DNA from: Candidatus Zipacnadia bacterium | GTDB lineage: Bacteria > Armatimonadota > Zipacnadia > Zipacnadales > UBA5352 | DNA: 45,874 nt | Reading direction: 5' to 3' | Assembly: GCA_029820045.1 (NCBI GenBank) | Contig: JALGVE010000019.1 | Location: forward strand, 1-45,874 | Notes under the pieces: generated by a model | What the model was told of the DNA's origin: nothing | Seen by the model: only the letters and a program-made list of their open reading frames with translations | The model's database searches: none | In this document: positions 17,017 to 25,212 of the stretch, in pieces | How the letters are laid out: each line of letters starts with the position of its first letter | How positions within the stretch are numbered: position 1 is the stretch's first letter | Made by a program: the position numbers and the translations under genes

Positions 17017-18087
17017 CTAGAGCAGCTTCTCGAACTCGGCGCGGAAGCGGCGGCCAATGGCAAGCGCCGAGAACTTCTCGGTCACCATGCGGCGGCCCTC
17101 CTCGCCGAGACGCCGACCATGCGCCCTATCATATAGCACCCGCTCCAGGAGCGCCAACCCCTTGGCTCTCTCTGTGTGCGCGGGCAGCACGTGGCCGTTG
17201 ACGCCTGGCTCCAGGTTCTCGAGGAGCGGCTCGTACTCATTCACGATCACCGGCTTCGCGCAGGCCCAAGCCTCGAAGAGCACGTTCGGGCAGGCATCAA
17301 AGAGCGAGAGGTGTGCGAAGGCATCGCTGCACTGGTAAAGCTTCTCGATCTCGGCCAGGTGCCCCGGCAGGATGAGGCGGGGATGATCGAGCACCTCGCG
17401 GTTGCGCTGGTGAAACTCGGGAAACAGGGGGCCGTCGCCCGCTATGACGACGGCCGCATCATCGTGAGCCTCGACGAGCTCGCGCAGCAGCGGCAGGTAA
17501 AGTTCAGTGCCCTCCAGCTTCTGCACGTACTGGAAGGTGTTGACCAGACAGAGAAGGTGCGGATAGTCAAGGCCGAGTTCGCGCTTCAGGGCATCGGGAT
17601 CATCAACAGGAGCGAACCTCTGGGCGTCAACAGGCAGCGGGATGGCAGCGACCCGATCGGGGTCAAGCTGCACATGGCGGAGCGCGGACTTCCGGAGGGA
17701 CTCCGAGACCGGGATCACGAGCGTGGCACGGCGCAGCATCCTGTGGAGGGCGTCCTGCCGGAGCAGATGGGAGCGCCAGTTCGCGTGCCCCTGGGCATCG
17801 AAGTCTTGGACCTCCTGCCAGGGATCACCGCGGAGGCGGACCGCGATCGGCCGTCGGCGCGCGCTCAGCGCCAGCACAGTAAAGGCGGCAATGCGGCTCC
17901 AAAGGTCGGTGAGCAGCACGTCCGCGTCATCGAGGGCGCCGGCGAGCAGGGAGCGGCCAGCCGCCGATAACTGACCTGGCAGGCTCTGATGGCGCTGCGC
18001 AATGGTGCGTACCTCAATGCCGACAGCGCGCAGCGGCAGTTCGATCAAATGTGGCCTCATGCCGGCGGGAGCAAAGAGTACTTTCAT
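17017..18087 (-). CDS. Glycosyltransferase family 4, paralogue 1
   Basis: 356 aa. The start MKVLFAPAGMRPHLIELPLR matches paralogue 2 almost residue for residue. GT-B architecture: N-terminal half with DADVLLTDLWSRIA, linker with LRRATLVIPVSESLRKSALR, and C-terminal donor half with GHLAEIEKLYQCSDAFAHLS, SLFDACPNVLFEAWACAKPV and IVNEYEPLLENLEPGVNGHV. The acceptor loop (LFEAWACAKPVIVNEYEPLL) takes the place of the EX7E motif, with E and E retained. Cytosolic, membrane-associated sugar transfer onto a lipid-linked oligosaccharide is expected. No SD is evident. A family C repeat lies at each end of the gene. Confidence 0.87.
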   Translation of the reverse strand: MKVLFAPAGMRPHLIELPLRAVGIEVRTIAQRHQSLPGQLSAAGRSLLAGALDDADVLLTDLWSRIAAFTVLALSARRRPIAVRLRGDPWQEVQDFDAQGHANWRSHLLRQDALHRMLRRATLVIPVSESLRKSALRHVQLDPDRVAAIPLPVDAQRFAPVDDPDALKRELGLDYPHLLCLVNTFQYVQKLEGTELYLPLLRELVEAHDDAAVVIAGDGPLFPEFHQRNREVLDHPRLILPGHLAEIEKLYQCSDAFAHLSLFDACPNVLFEAWACAKPVIVNEYEPLLENLEPGVNGHVLPAHTERAKGLALLERVLYDRAHGRRLGEEGRRMVTEKFSALAIGRRFRAEFEKLL

Positions 18088-18110
18088 GGGCAGGAGTCCC
18101 GTTGACGGCG

Positions 18111-18170
18111 CCTCACCCCCCGGCCCCCTCTCCCGCGGGCCTGCTGCGCAGGCCCTTGGTAGAGGGGGAG
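18111..18170 (+). repeat. Repeat family C copy
   Basis: CCTCACCCCCCGGCCCCCTC ... GTAGAGGGGGAG, inner CCTGCTGCGCAGG stem identical to the copy at 16948. Both sit right after the stop of a GT4 paralogue. Confidence 0.75.
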
Positions 18171-18179
18171 TAAGGCGCG

Positions 18180-19250
18180 CTAAAGCAGTCTCTCCAGGGC
18201 CGCCCGTAAGAGGCGGCCGAGAGTATCCTGGGAGAGTTCGCGCACGACCATCTCCCGGCCTGCCTCGCCCAGCTCGCGCCGATGCTCCGCATCATAAACC
18301 AGCCGCTCGAACACCGGCAATGCCTCGCGCGCGTCAGCCTCATTTCCCACCACATACCCGTTCTCTCCGGGGCGCAAGCTTTGCAGAAGAGGCGCGTAGT
18401 CGTTCACCACGACCGGCGTCTCACAGGCCCAGGCTTCGTACAACACCCTCGCCCAGGAGTCAAAGAAGGAGAAATGCGCGAGCACATCGCTGCACTGGTA
18501 GAGTCTCTCTATGCTGTGGAGGTGGCCGGCCATGAGCAAGCGGGGATGCTCCAGCAAATCGCGGTGGCGGCGCTCGAAATCGGCCCGCAGAATACCATCG
18601 CCTGCGATGACCACGGCGACGTCAGGATGCCGCTCGACAAGCTCCCTCAACACCGGCAGGAAACGCTCCAGCCCTGAGACCTTCTGGAGGAACTGAAAGG
18701 GCATCACCAGCGAGATGATGTGCTCATATTCGAAGCCCAGTTCGCGCTTGATGGCCTCGCGGTCCAGGGCCGGCGTGAAGCGCTCTGCGTCTACGGGGAG
18801 CCGGATGGGAGTAATGAGCTTGGGATCAACCCCTGCGTTGCGCGCAATCGGCTCCTTGAGGGCCTCCGAGATGGGCAGGATGGCCGCGGCCCGGCGATAG
18901 AACCAGTTCTGCAGGCCGGGGTCGAGCAGATTGCGCACCAGTCCACCGCGACCCTGCATGCGCATGTCCTCCGCCTCGCGCCAGAGGTCGCTGTGCGGCC
19001 GCAGCACCAGAGGCCACCTGCGCAGGAGCGCTGGCGCGAGCGGCAGCATCGCCAGGCTGCTGCACATGTCGCAGAGGAGGATGTCGGCGCGGGTGAAGAG
19101 GCCGGCCGCGAGGCTCCTGCCCGCCAGGCTCAAGCGAGCCAGCGCGCCCGGCGGGCGGAAGCGCACCGTTCTTACTTCGACGCCCACCGCGCGCAGGGGG
19201 CCCTCGGTCTGCTCCGCGCGCCAGCCGGCGGGAGCGAACAGTACTTTCAT
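18180..19250 (-). CDS. Glycosyltransferase family 4, paralogue 2
   Basis: 356 aa, exactly the same length as paralogue 1. N-terminus MKVLFAPAGWRAEQTEGPLR; C-terminal donor site SFFDSWARVLYEAWACETPV and VVNDYAPLLQSLRPGENGYV. CGGAGCC is 7 nt before the ATG. Shared with paralogue 1: the ISEALKEPIARNAGVDP-type inter-domain segment, GHLHSIERLYQCSDVLAHFS, and a LGEAGREMVVREL end. Role as for paralogue 1: sequential additions by three related enzymes, or specificity variants. The identical length, matched downstream repeat and gene order point to tandem duplication. Confidence 0.87.
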   Translation of the reverse strand: MKVLFAPAGWRAEQTEGPLRAVGVEVRTVRFRPPGALARLSLAGRSLAAGLFTRADILLCDMCSSLAMLPLAPALLRRWPLVLRPHSDLWREAEDMRMQGRGGLVRNLLDPGLQNWFYRRAAAILPISEALKEPIARNAGVDPKLITPIRLPVDAERFTPALDREAIKRELGFEYEHIISLVMPFQFLQKVSGLERFLPVLRELVERHPDVAVVIAGDGILRADFERRHRDLLEHPRLLMAGHLHSIERLYQCSDVLAHFSFFDSWARVLYEAWACETPVVVNDYAPLLQSLRPGENGYVVGNEADAREALPVFERLVYDAEHRRELGEAGREMVVRELSQDTLGRLLRAALERLL

Positions 19251-19543
19251 CTTTGGCTCCGGGCAGAGGGGCGAGGATCGCGCGGGTCAGCGTAGTGGTT
19301 CGTTGCGAGGGCGTGGTGGGCCTTCAAGGTGGTGGAGGAGAAACGCAGGCAGCAAGCACCTGACAATGACAAGGGCAGGTAGAAGCGCAGATAGCCTGAG
19401 CGGGTTTGTAGGTCGGGCTTTCTAGCCCGACTCGGCAGTCGTTTCTGCCAGAGTCAATGGCGTCGGGCTAGAAAGCCCGACCTGCGGCGATACCCCTGGA
19501 TTCGAGTGTGGGGCTGCAGCGCAGAGTGAGTTCTCCGGCCTTC
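19251..19543. other. Intergenic region with a paired family A element
   Basis: 293 nt. The paired A element spans 19408-19486. The rest (19251-19407) shows no gene or clear signal. Confidence 0.6.
19408..19486. repeat. Repeat family A, paired hairpin (best copy)
   Basis: Stem 1 GTCGGGCTTTCTAGCCCGAC (19412-19431) and stem 2 GTCGGGCTAGAAAGCCCGAC (19462-19481) are exact reverse complements. GTAG at the left end and CCTGC at the right give near-matching ends. Confidence 0.85.
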
Positions 19544-20623
19544 CTACAGGACACCCTCCAACGCCTCCGCCAGGCGCTGGCCGACGACCTCAGGCGCGAA
19601 GGTCTGAGTCACTAGCTTGCGGCCCCTCTCCCCCATCGTGCGCCGCAGTTCCGCGTCGTCAAGCAATCTGTTGAAGATCGGCAGGCACTCGTGAGGATCA
19701 GCGTTGTTGGCGACCACGTAGCCGGTTTCGCTCTCGCGGAGGTGCTCGGTCAGCGGGGGATAGTCGTTGACTACCACGGGACGCGCGCAGGCCCAGGCCT
19801 CCAGCGGCACGTTCGGACAGGCGTCCAGGAAGGAAAAGAAGGGCACAAAGTCGCTGCACTGATAGAGCCTTTCTATCCTGTCCACGTAGCCGGCGAGGAT
19901 CAAACGCGGGTGATTGAGCAGATCGCGGTTGCCAGCCATGAAGTTCGGGCGCACGTCGCCATCGCCGGCGATAACGACCGCTGTGTCCTCGCGCTGCTCC
20001 ACTAGGGCCCTCAGCGCTGGCAGAAAGCGCTCGACCGCGGCGACCTTCTTGAGGAAGGTGAAGTTCGTGACCAGCGCGACGATATGCTCGTGCTTGTAGC
20101 CCAACTCGCGTTTGACAACGGCAGGGTCGCGGGCGGGGCGGAAGCGCTCGGTATTGATAGCGATGGGAACGGGGATCATCCGGTTGGGGTCCACGACGAT
20201 GTGCTCCAGGAGCATCTGCTTGAGGGTTTCGGAGACTGGAAGGATCGCGGCGGCGCTTCGGAAGCAATCCTCGAACAGCTCGACGGCCCAACGGCTTCCG
20301 GCCAGGCCCAGTTCGCCGCGGAGGCGCAGGTCCTCGTGCTCCTGCCACCAGTCGCCGCGCGGGCGGAGGACAAAAGGCCGACCGCGCAGGCTGGCTCCAA
20401 GGCTGGCGGCGACGGCGGGGAAGGTCATGACCATGTCGGTGAGCACGACGTCGGCGGTGGAGATGGCAGTGCGGGTGAGGCCGGCGATGGCGTCGCGCAG
20501 GAGTTCCCCCTTGTGGGGGGTGTCGCTGGCCACACACATCTCGACCTCGACGCCGACCCGCTGGAGGGGCTCAGCGATCTTGACGCGGGCCCTCCGGGCC
20601 GCCGGGGCTATGAGCACTCTCAT
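19544..20623 (-). CDS. Glycosyltransferase family 4, paralogue 3
   Basis: 359 aa. N-terminus MRVLIAPAARRARVKIAEPL; donor site FSFLDACPNVPLEAWACARP and VVVNDYPPLTEHLRESETGY. It shares DADVxLTDM-type, ILPVSETLKQMLLEHIVVDP and RIERLYQCSDF motifs with the other two. Its ATG (20621-20623) overlaps the TGA of the upstream GT2 gene as TGATG, so translation is probably coupled, and GAGGGTG is 8 nt upstream. It is the most diverged of the three, consistent with an older duplication. Confidence 0.87.
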   Translation of the reverse strand: MRVLIAPAARRARVKIAEPLQRVGVEVEMCVASDTPHKGELLRDAIAGLTRTAISTADVVLTDMVMTFPAVAASLGASLRGRPFVLRPRGDWWQEHEDLRLRGELGLAGSRWAVELFEDCFRSAAAILPVSETLKQMLLEHIVVDPNRMIPVPIAINTERFRPARDPAVVKRELGYKHEHIVALVTNFTFLKKVAAVERFLPALRALVEQREDTAVVIAGDGDVRPNFMAGNRDLLNHPRLILAGYVDRIERLYQCSDFVPFFSFLDACPNVPLEAWACARPVVVNDYPPLTEHLRESETGYVVANNADPHECLPIFNRLLDDAELRRTMGERGRKLVTQTFAPEVVGQRLAEALEGVL

Positions 20624-21666
20624 CAGGCGGCACCCTCGTTCAGTTCCGCCTCGATGCGCTTGAGCAGCCGGTAGCGGCGTATACTGCCGAACAGTCCCCA
20701 GGCCTTGACGAGACGCCCGAGGTAGACCATGCGCTGGTATTGCGGGAACAGCTTAGCGAAGAGCGGCCAGCTCAACCGAGGGAGGCGCCGAAGCAAGCTG
20801 AGGCCGGGCGGTAGCGCGGGCAGGGCATCGAGCTTGGCGATGGTCTCCCGGGCCAGGTTCTCGTCCCCTCCGGAGAGGAGAATCAGGGTGGTGGCCTGCG
20901 CTATCTGGTACGCGGTAAGAAGGCTGTGCTCGCGGCGGTCAAGGAGCTGGAGAGTGTCCGGGGAGTTCTTTGCAGGGTCGAGCTTAGCAAGGGTGCGCAG
21001 TCGGCCCTCGAGGATGCCCCGCGTTTGGCTGCGGGTGGATCGGCTGCCCGGGCGGCGATGATGAATGTAGAGGGGCTCGTCAAGGCAGTACAAAGTGTAT
21101 CCGCGGTACATCATTCTGCAGAGGAGATCGAGGTCCTCGAAGAATTGCTGGCTCAGGTCGTAACCGCCGACGTCCAGGAGGACCTGACGAGGGAGGACGA
21201 TGGAGTTAGCCATCGGGTGGCGATCGCTGAAGATGTCGGCGACGGACGACTGCCAGATGCGCTGGGGGGCCGGGTTATGAGCGAGGTAGCGCTCGGAGCC
21301 GGCCAGGCGCCAGCCGTTGGTGCCCAGGATGTCTATCTCCGGGTGCTCACGAAGGACCTGCACTTGCCGCTGAGCCTTCTCCGGGGCCCACTCATCATCG
21401 GAGTCGAGGAACCCGATGAGTTCGCCGGAGGCGACGCGTACGCCGGTGTTGCGCGCCGCGCATGGGCCCGCGTTCTCCTGCTCAACATATGTCACCTGGG
21501 GATACTGTCGCTGGACGAGATCGGCGGTGTCATCGGTAGAACCGTCGTTGATGACCACGATCTCGATGTGGTCGTAGGTCTGGGCGAGGAGGGAATTGAT
21601 GGCCCGGCTCAGGAGATGCGCGTTGTTGTAGGTGGGGATGACGACACTGAGCAGAGGCGAAGTCAT
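20623..21666 (-). CDS. Glycosyltransferase family 2 (GT-A fold), polysaccharide block
   Basis: 347 aa from ATG at 21666. Canonical GT2 features: LSVVIPTYNNAHLLSRAINS, VINDGSTDDTADLVQ (nucleotide binding), QENAGPCAARNTGVRVASGE, and the DxD-type FLDSDDEW that binds the metal-nucleotide complex. GGYDLSQQFFEDLDLLCRM is the later conserved ED segment. The C-terminal 120 residues are helical and of unknown role. The enzyme is cytosolic and inverting. The stop codon overlaps the next GT start (TGATG). The SD region is a GGTCGG-type repeat (21675-21692) with weak spacing. Confidence 0.9.
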   Translation of the reverse strand: MTSPLLSVVIPTYNNAHLLSRAINSLLAQTYDHIEIVVINDGSTDDTADLVQRQYPQVTYVEQENAGPCAARNTGVRVASGELIGFLDSDDEWAPEKAQRQVQVLREHPEIDILGTNGWRLAGSERYLAHNPAPQRIWQSSVADIFSDRHPMANSIVLPRQVLLDVGGYDLSQQFFEDLDLLCRMMYRGYTLYCLDEPLYIHHRRPGSRSTRSQTRGILEGRLRTLAKLDPAKNSPDTLQLLDRREHSLLTAYQIAQATTLILLSGGDENLARETIAKLDALPALPPGLSLLRRLPRLSWPLFAKLFPQYQRMVYLGRLVKAWGLFGSIRRYRLLKRIEAELNEGAA

Positions 21667-21674
21667 GGTAAGAG

Positions 21675-21692
21675 TACCGACCTCGGACTTAC
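21675..21692 (-). repeat. GGTCGG-type motif upstream of a GT2 start
   Basis: Minus strand GTAAGTCCGAGGTCGGTA ends 8 nt before the ATG at 21666. Confidence 0.6.
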
Positions 21693-21845
21693 TGATCTTT
21701 GCATGATTGCAGCACAAGCTACGTTCACACAACCCGCCTCCCGAGGGCGTGCAGACGCTGTAACGTCGGGCCTTGGCAGGCACGACGGCTCGTTTGCGCC
21801 GAGAATATCAGTAGGGACATCTCACTGACGGCAAAGGCAAATCGC

Positions 21846-21860
21846 AGAGATGCAGAGAAC
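21846..21860 (+). repeat. Repeat family D copy
   Basis: CAGAGATGCAGAGAA, one mismatch to the consensus CAGAGACGCAGAGA, about 50 nt before a family A pair. Confidence 0.5.
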
Positions 21861-21910
21861 GGCAACGGCATGTCCAGGTTAACGGCAATGGCAGGACTTG
21901 GTTGTTGTTT

Positions 21911-21988
21911 GTAGGTCGGGCTTTCTAGCCCGACTCCTTCCGTTGGCGGGATGAATCAACGGCGTCGGGCTAGGAAGCCCGATCTACG
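21911..21988. repeat. Repeat family A, paired hairpin
   Basis: GTAGGTCGGGCTTTCTAGCC begins stem 1; GTCGGGCTAGGAAGCCCGAT forms stem 2; ends GTAG/CTAC. Confidence 0.8.
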
Positions 21989-22008
21989 AACGGCAAGGGC
22001 CCTCTGTC

Positions 22009-22090
22009 GTTCGCCCCTCTGCCTCCCGCCCATCCGCGCCCGTTGCGCGGGACAGGTCGGGCGGGAGGGAGAGGAGCCGGGGGTGAGGCG
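22009..22090 (-). repeat. Repeat family C copy, inverted
   Basis: Arms CCCCTCTGCCTCCCGCC / GGGCGGGAGGGAGAGG, closing with CCGGGGGTGAGG; opposite orientation to the copy at 18111. Confidence 0.7.
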
Positions 22091-22093
22091 CCG

Positions 22094-23284
22094 TTACCTC
22101 CGTGCCTCCGTTAGCGCCCAAGCCAGGTGGCCGAGCGTTGCACCGAGATTCCGGCGGGCCCCTCTCCCCAGCCATGACAACCCGCTGGCCACCCTTCGAT
22201 CCCTCAGCCGATGCAGCCCCAGCGCAGCATAGATCGAGGCCGCCCGCGAACTGCTTCGGCTGCCAGCGCCCTGACCGGTGGAGGCCAACGCCTCAACGAG
22301 CTCGACGATCTCAGCAGCGGTCGGCAGCTCCTCTGCGGATCGCGCGGCATGGGCCTGTTCCCAACTGCGGATGGCGCCACCTGCCGACTGCCCGAAGGCG
22401 TAGTCCCCCGGCAGGGCCTCGGCCGTGCGAATGACCTCGAACAGCTCTCTCCCGAAGGCGTCCCACGCAAGCTGCTCTGCCCGCAGCAGAACGAGCTGGC
22501 AGCTTGCCGACAGCAAGCTGCGCGCCAGCAGAGGCCGGTGTTGCTGCTTCTCGGGCGGGAGCATGGTGAGAAGTTTCTGCATTGTGCGCCGCCGCGCCTG
22601 GAAGTGCTTGCCTCGCTGACGGTCGCTGTGGGTCTTCCGGCCCGGGTGCTCGCGCACGAGCATCAGCGGCTCGCGCAGGTATACCGCCGGATAATGCAGC
22701 GCCACGCGCAGGAAGAGGTCGGTGTCCTTGCCCGTGGGAAGCTCCTCGTCGAAGAGCCCCAGCTCATCGAAGGCGCGCCTGCGCAGGATCACGCAGGTCT
22801 CTGTGATGACGGCCTGCCGCAGGAAGAGGGCGAAGTTGTCGCCGGTGCGGCCCCGGTCGGTGCTCCTGTGGATCTTCCCGGTGTTTTGGCCGTCGGCGCT
22901 GGCCTGCAGGCAGGCGCAGTAGGCAAGCGCGCAATCAGGATGCTCCTCGAGCGCGGCCATCTGCTTCTCGAGCTTGGTGGGAAGCCAGAGATCATCGTCG
23001 TCCATGAGAGCGATGTATTCCCCGCGCGCGGCGCGAACGGAGGTGTTGCGGGCGACGGCGGGCCCCTGGTTCTCCTGGTATATGTAGGTCAACCGGTCGC
23101 CGTAGCGCTCCTGGATGACGCGCCGAGTATCGTCGGTGGAGCCGTCGTCAACTACCACGACCTCGAAGTTGGGGTAGGTCTGAGCGAAGACGCTGTCGAG
23201 GGCCTCGATCACCATGCCCGCGCGATTGTAGGTGGTCACCGTGACAGTGACCAGAGGGGCATCGGCGGCGTTAGTGTCGGTCAC
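22094..23284 (-). CDS. Glycosyltransferase family 2, second copy in the block
   Basis: About 396 aa if begun at a GTG (23284) with GGAGGTCGCA directly before it; an ATG at 23338, 2 nt after the upstream stop codon, would add 18 residues but has no SD. GT2 signatures: PLVTVTVTTYNRAGMVIEAL, VVDDGSTDDTRRVIQ, QENQGPAVARNTSVRAARGE and the metal-binding LMDDDDLWLPTKL. GLFDEELPTGKDTDLFLRVA is the conserved later acidic motif. The C-terminal third is Arg/Leu-rich and helical and may contact the membrane. An inverting transferase adding a sugar to a lipid-linked intermediate is expected. Downstream of the phosphodiesterase pair on the same transcript. Confidence 0.88.
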   Translation of the reverse strand: MTDTNAADAPLVTVTVTTYNRAGMVIEALDSVFAQTYPNFEVVVVDDGSTDDTRRVIQERYGDRLTYIYQENQGPAVARNTSVRAARGEYIALMDDDDLWLPTKLEKQMAALEEHPDCALAYCACLQASADGQNTGKIHRSTDRGRTGDNFALFLRQAVITETCVILRRRAFDELGLFDEELPTGKDTDLFLRVALHYPAVYLREPLMLVREHPGRKTHSDRQRGKHFQARRRTMQKLLTMLPPEKQQHRPLLARSLLSASCQLVLLRAEQLAWDAFGRELFEVIRTAEALPGDYAFGQSAGGAIRSWEQAHAARSAEELPTAAEIVELVEALASTGQGAGSRSSSRAASIYAALGLHRLRDRRVASGLSWLGRGARRNLGATLGHLAWALTEARR

Positions 23285-23285
23285 T

Positions 23286-23303
23286 GCGACCTCCGAGTTA
23301 GGA
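23286..23303 (-). repeat. GGTCG-type motif serving as SD of a GTG start
   Basis: Minus strand TCCTAACTCGGAGGTCGC, 1 nt before the GTG at 23284: GGAGGT is 4 nt from the start codon. Confidence 0.55.
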
Positions 23304-23340
23304 GCATTGAGTCGGCGCCGTTCCCCCTGACTCTCCATCG

Positions 23341-24930
23341 CTAGAGATAGCCCAGGTCGCGCAGGCGTTGCTCGACCTTCTTCTGCTCCTCGTCCGTATA
23401 GGCCTCGCCAGCGTCGTCGCGCGGGCCCTCCCAGGCCTCGCCACCCTCTACGCGCTTTTCGGGCATATCTATGATGGTCTGACCATCGAGGTGGGCGGGC
23501 GCCGGCAAGGACAGCAGTGACAGGACCGTGGGCGCTATGTCCGCCAGCCCCGGATGCTCCAGGCTGACAGAAACCTCTCGGGAGGGGACTTTGCAGGCGA
23601 AAATGCCATCCGCGCGGTGGGTGCCCTCGCGGTAGGCCATGTCGCTGCCTAGGGCGCGGAGGTCCTGCGGGCTCAGGAAGGGCCTGTCCACGTTGCCGGG
23701 GATGGTCGTACGGTCAAGCGCAAAGCCCTGAGGGCTCCCCAGGACATCGGGTCCCAAGCCGGTGTGCGGTCCGGAGTAGTAATCTGCGGCGGCGAAGGCG
23801 CCAAGATCCTTCTCGCCGGAGAACGGGTTGTCCACGTGATTGAGCGCCTCGACTATCTCGGAGGTGACTTTGTGGTAGTCGCCCGGCGGCACAGACCCTC
23901 GCGCCTCGCGGCCCTCCAGGTTGATGCGCACACACAGGTAAGGCCCGGCCTGATAGGCGCGGGTCTCGCTGGGCTCAAAGGGCAGCCCGGCGAAGCGCTT
24001 CCTGATTTTCTTCTGCCGGCCCTGGGATAAGAAGGGTCGCACCAGGGTGTGATAGCCCTTACGGAGGGCGGACTTGACAGAGGCGCCCTGCCCGGCGGGC
24101 CTGGGGACTTGAAGGAAGCCGAGTTGCGCGAGTAAGGCGTTTACGTCGAGGAAGCCGCTCACCGGGCCGGCGCCGTGGTCCGAGAGCACCATCACCGCCG
24201 CGTCCTCGCCCGCGAGCGCCATCAACTCTCCCAGGAGCCGGTCAGCCTGCTGGTACGTCCACAGCACCAGGTCCTCGATCTCCCCGCAGGTGCGGCCCTT
24301 CATGAAGAAGTGCTGCACGTGATCCACGTAGTTGACAACGGTGATGAAGACATCCACTGGATGCTTCTCGAGCAGATAGACGGCCGCCTTACGGCGGGCC
24401 TCCACCTGGCGCTTAAGGGCGTCGAGGTCGTAGCCCTGCTCGTCGCGCCTGAGAGGAGCGATCACATAATCCGGGACGACGCGCTCAAGCTCCTCAAAAA
24501 GCTCGCGGGGATAGAACATTGAGCGGTCAAACTCCACCGCACCCATCTCGCCGCTGACCATGTAACCATTGAACTCGTTGGGCGGGTACGTCATGGGGAC
24601 GTTGTACACGCCGACGGACAGGCCGAGTTCACCAAGTTGCTCCCAGAGCGCGGGGGCGCGCCGATCCAGGTTGCTCACGGGGCGGTGTCGGTAGTTCGTG
24701 TCATAGGAGGAAAGGCCGAACATGCCGTGCTTGCCCGGGTTGACGCCGGTCATTATGGTCGGCCAGGCGCAGCCGGTGATGGGCGGCACGATGGAGCGCA
24801 GCCGCGCCCGGCAGCCGTCGCTGGTGAGTGCGGCCAGGTTGGGCAGTAGCCCGGCCTCCAGCCACGGGTCCATAAGGTCCCAGGTGGCGGAGTCAATGCC
24901 GAAGATGAGGAGCTTGGGATGGTTGGGCAT
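23341..24930 (-). CDS. Type I phosphodiesterase/alkaline phosphatase superfamily protein, paralogue 1
   Basis: 529 aa from ATG 24930 with GGAGA 6 nt upstream; a longer open frame runs into repeats. The fold's metal and catalytic residues are all visible: Asp13 in IFGIDSATWD, the probable nucleophile Thr52 in PPITGCAWPTIMTGVNPGKHG (first 20 residues of that motif), Asp and His in VVNYVDHVQHFF, VMVLSDHGAG, and His in EGTHRADGIF. The C-terminal tail ends RLRDLGYL. There is no signal peptide, so it acts in the cytoplasm. In the NPP family such enzymes cleave or transfer phosphodiester groups; in this operon a nucleotide-sugar or phosphate-bearing glycan is a plausible substrate (inference). Confidence 0.85.
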   Translation of the reverse strand: MPNHPKLLIFGIDSATWDLMDPWLEAGLLPNLAALTSDGCRARLRSIVPPITGCAWPTIMTGVNPGKHGMFGLSSYDTNYRHRPVSNLDRRAPALWEQLGELGLSVGVYNVPMTYPPNEFNGYMVSGEMGAVEFDRSMFYPRELFEELERVVPDYVIAPLRRDEQGYDLDALKRQVEARRKAAVYLLEKHPVDVFITVVNYVDHVQHFFMKGRTCGEIEDLVLWTYQQADRLLGELMALAGEDAAVMVLSDHGAGPVSGFLDVNALLAQLGFLQVPRPAGQGASVKSALRKGYHTLVRPFLSQGRQKKIRKRFAGLPFEPSETRAYQAGPYLCVRINLEGREARGSVPPGDYHKVTSEIVEALNHVDNPFSGEKDLGAFAAADYYSGPHTGLGPDVLGSPQGFALDRTTIPGNVDRPFLSPQDLRALGSDMAYREGTHRADGIFACKVPSREVSVSLEHPGLADIAPTVLSLLSLPAPAHLDGQTIIDMPEKRVEGGEAWEGPRDDAGEAYTDEEQKKVEQRLRDLGYL

Positions 24931-25212
24931 TCTTGTCTCCAGACGAACAGTAAGGGCAGATATACCGCAGAGACGCAGAGAGCGCAGAGAACGACTATCA
25001 AGGGAAACTACGAACGACGGGCAATCGCCACAGACGCAGACAACGATAGCGCGGAAGGGCCAATAACGCTTATCTACAGGGGCGCCGACATTCTTGTCGG
25101 CGGCCGTTTGTTCTGCCACTATCCGTTGGGCCTTGCGCGACAAGAGTGTCGCGCCTCCTGTAAGGGTCGCCTGGCCGTTTGTCGTTTCGCTTTGCCCTTG
25201 GCCGGCCGTTCC
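24931..25212. other. Intergenic region with composite D+B element
   Basis: 282 nt between the two phosphodiesterase genes, filled almost entirely by a D repeat (24966-24990) and a paired B element (25074-25171). Confidence 0.7.
24966..25171. repeat. Composite repeat D+B, copy 1
   Basis: D: CAGAGACGCAGAGAGCGCAG. B: stem 1 CGCCGACATTCTTGTCGGCG (25083-25102) and stem 2 GCGCGACAAGAGTGTCGCGC, with ends CTACAGG/CCTGTAAGGG. Confidence 0.8.

Larger units (their letters stand above)
21667..22093. other. Intergenic region with repeats A, C, D and the GGTCGG motif
   Basis: 427 nt between two same-strand GT2 genes. From left: GGTCGG motif (21675-21692), a featureless stretch, a D repeat (21846-21860), a paired A element (21911-21988) and a C repeat (22009-22090). 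No gene seen. Confidence 0.65.

Noticed and set aside
23285-23338. ATG start for the second GT2 gene
   Set aside because: It sits 2 nt after the upstream stop codon without an SD, whereas the GTG at 23284 has GGAGGT; kept only as an alternative.
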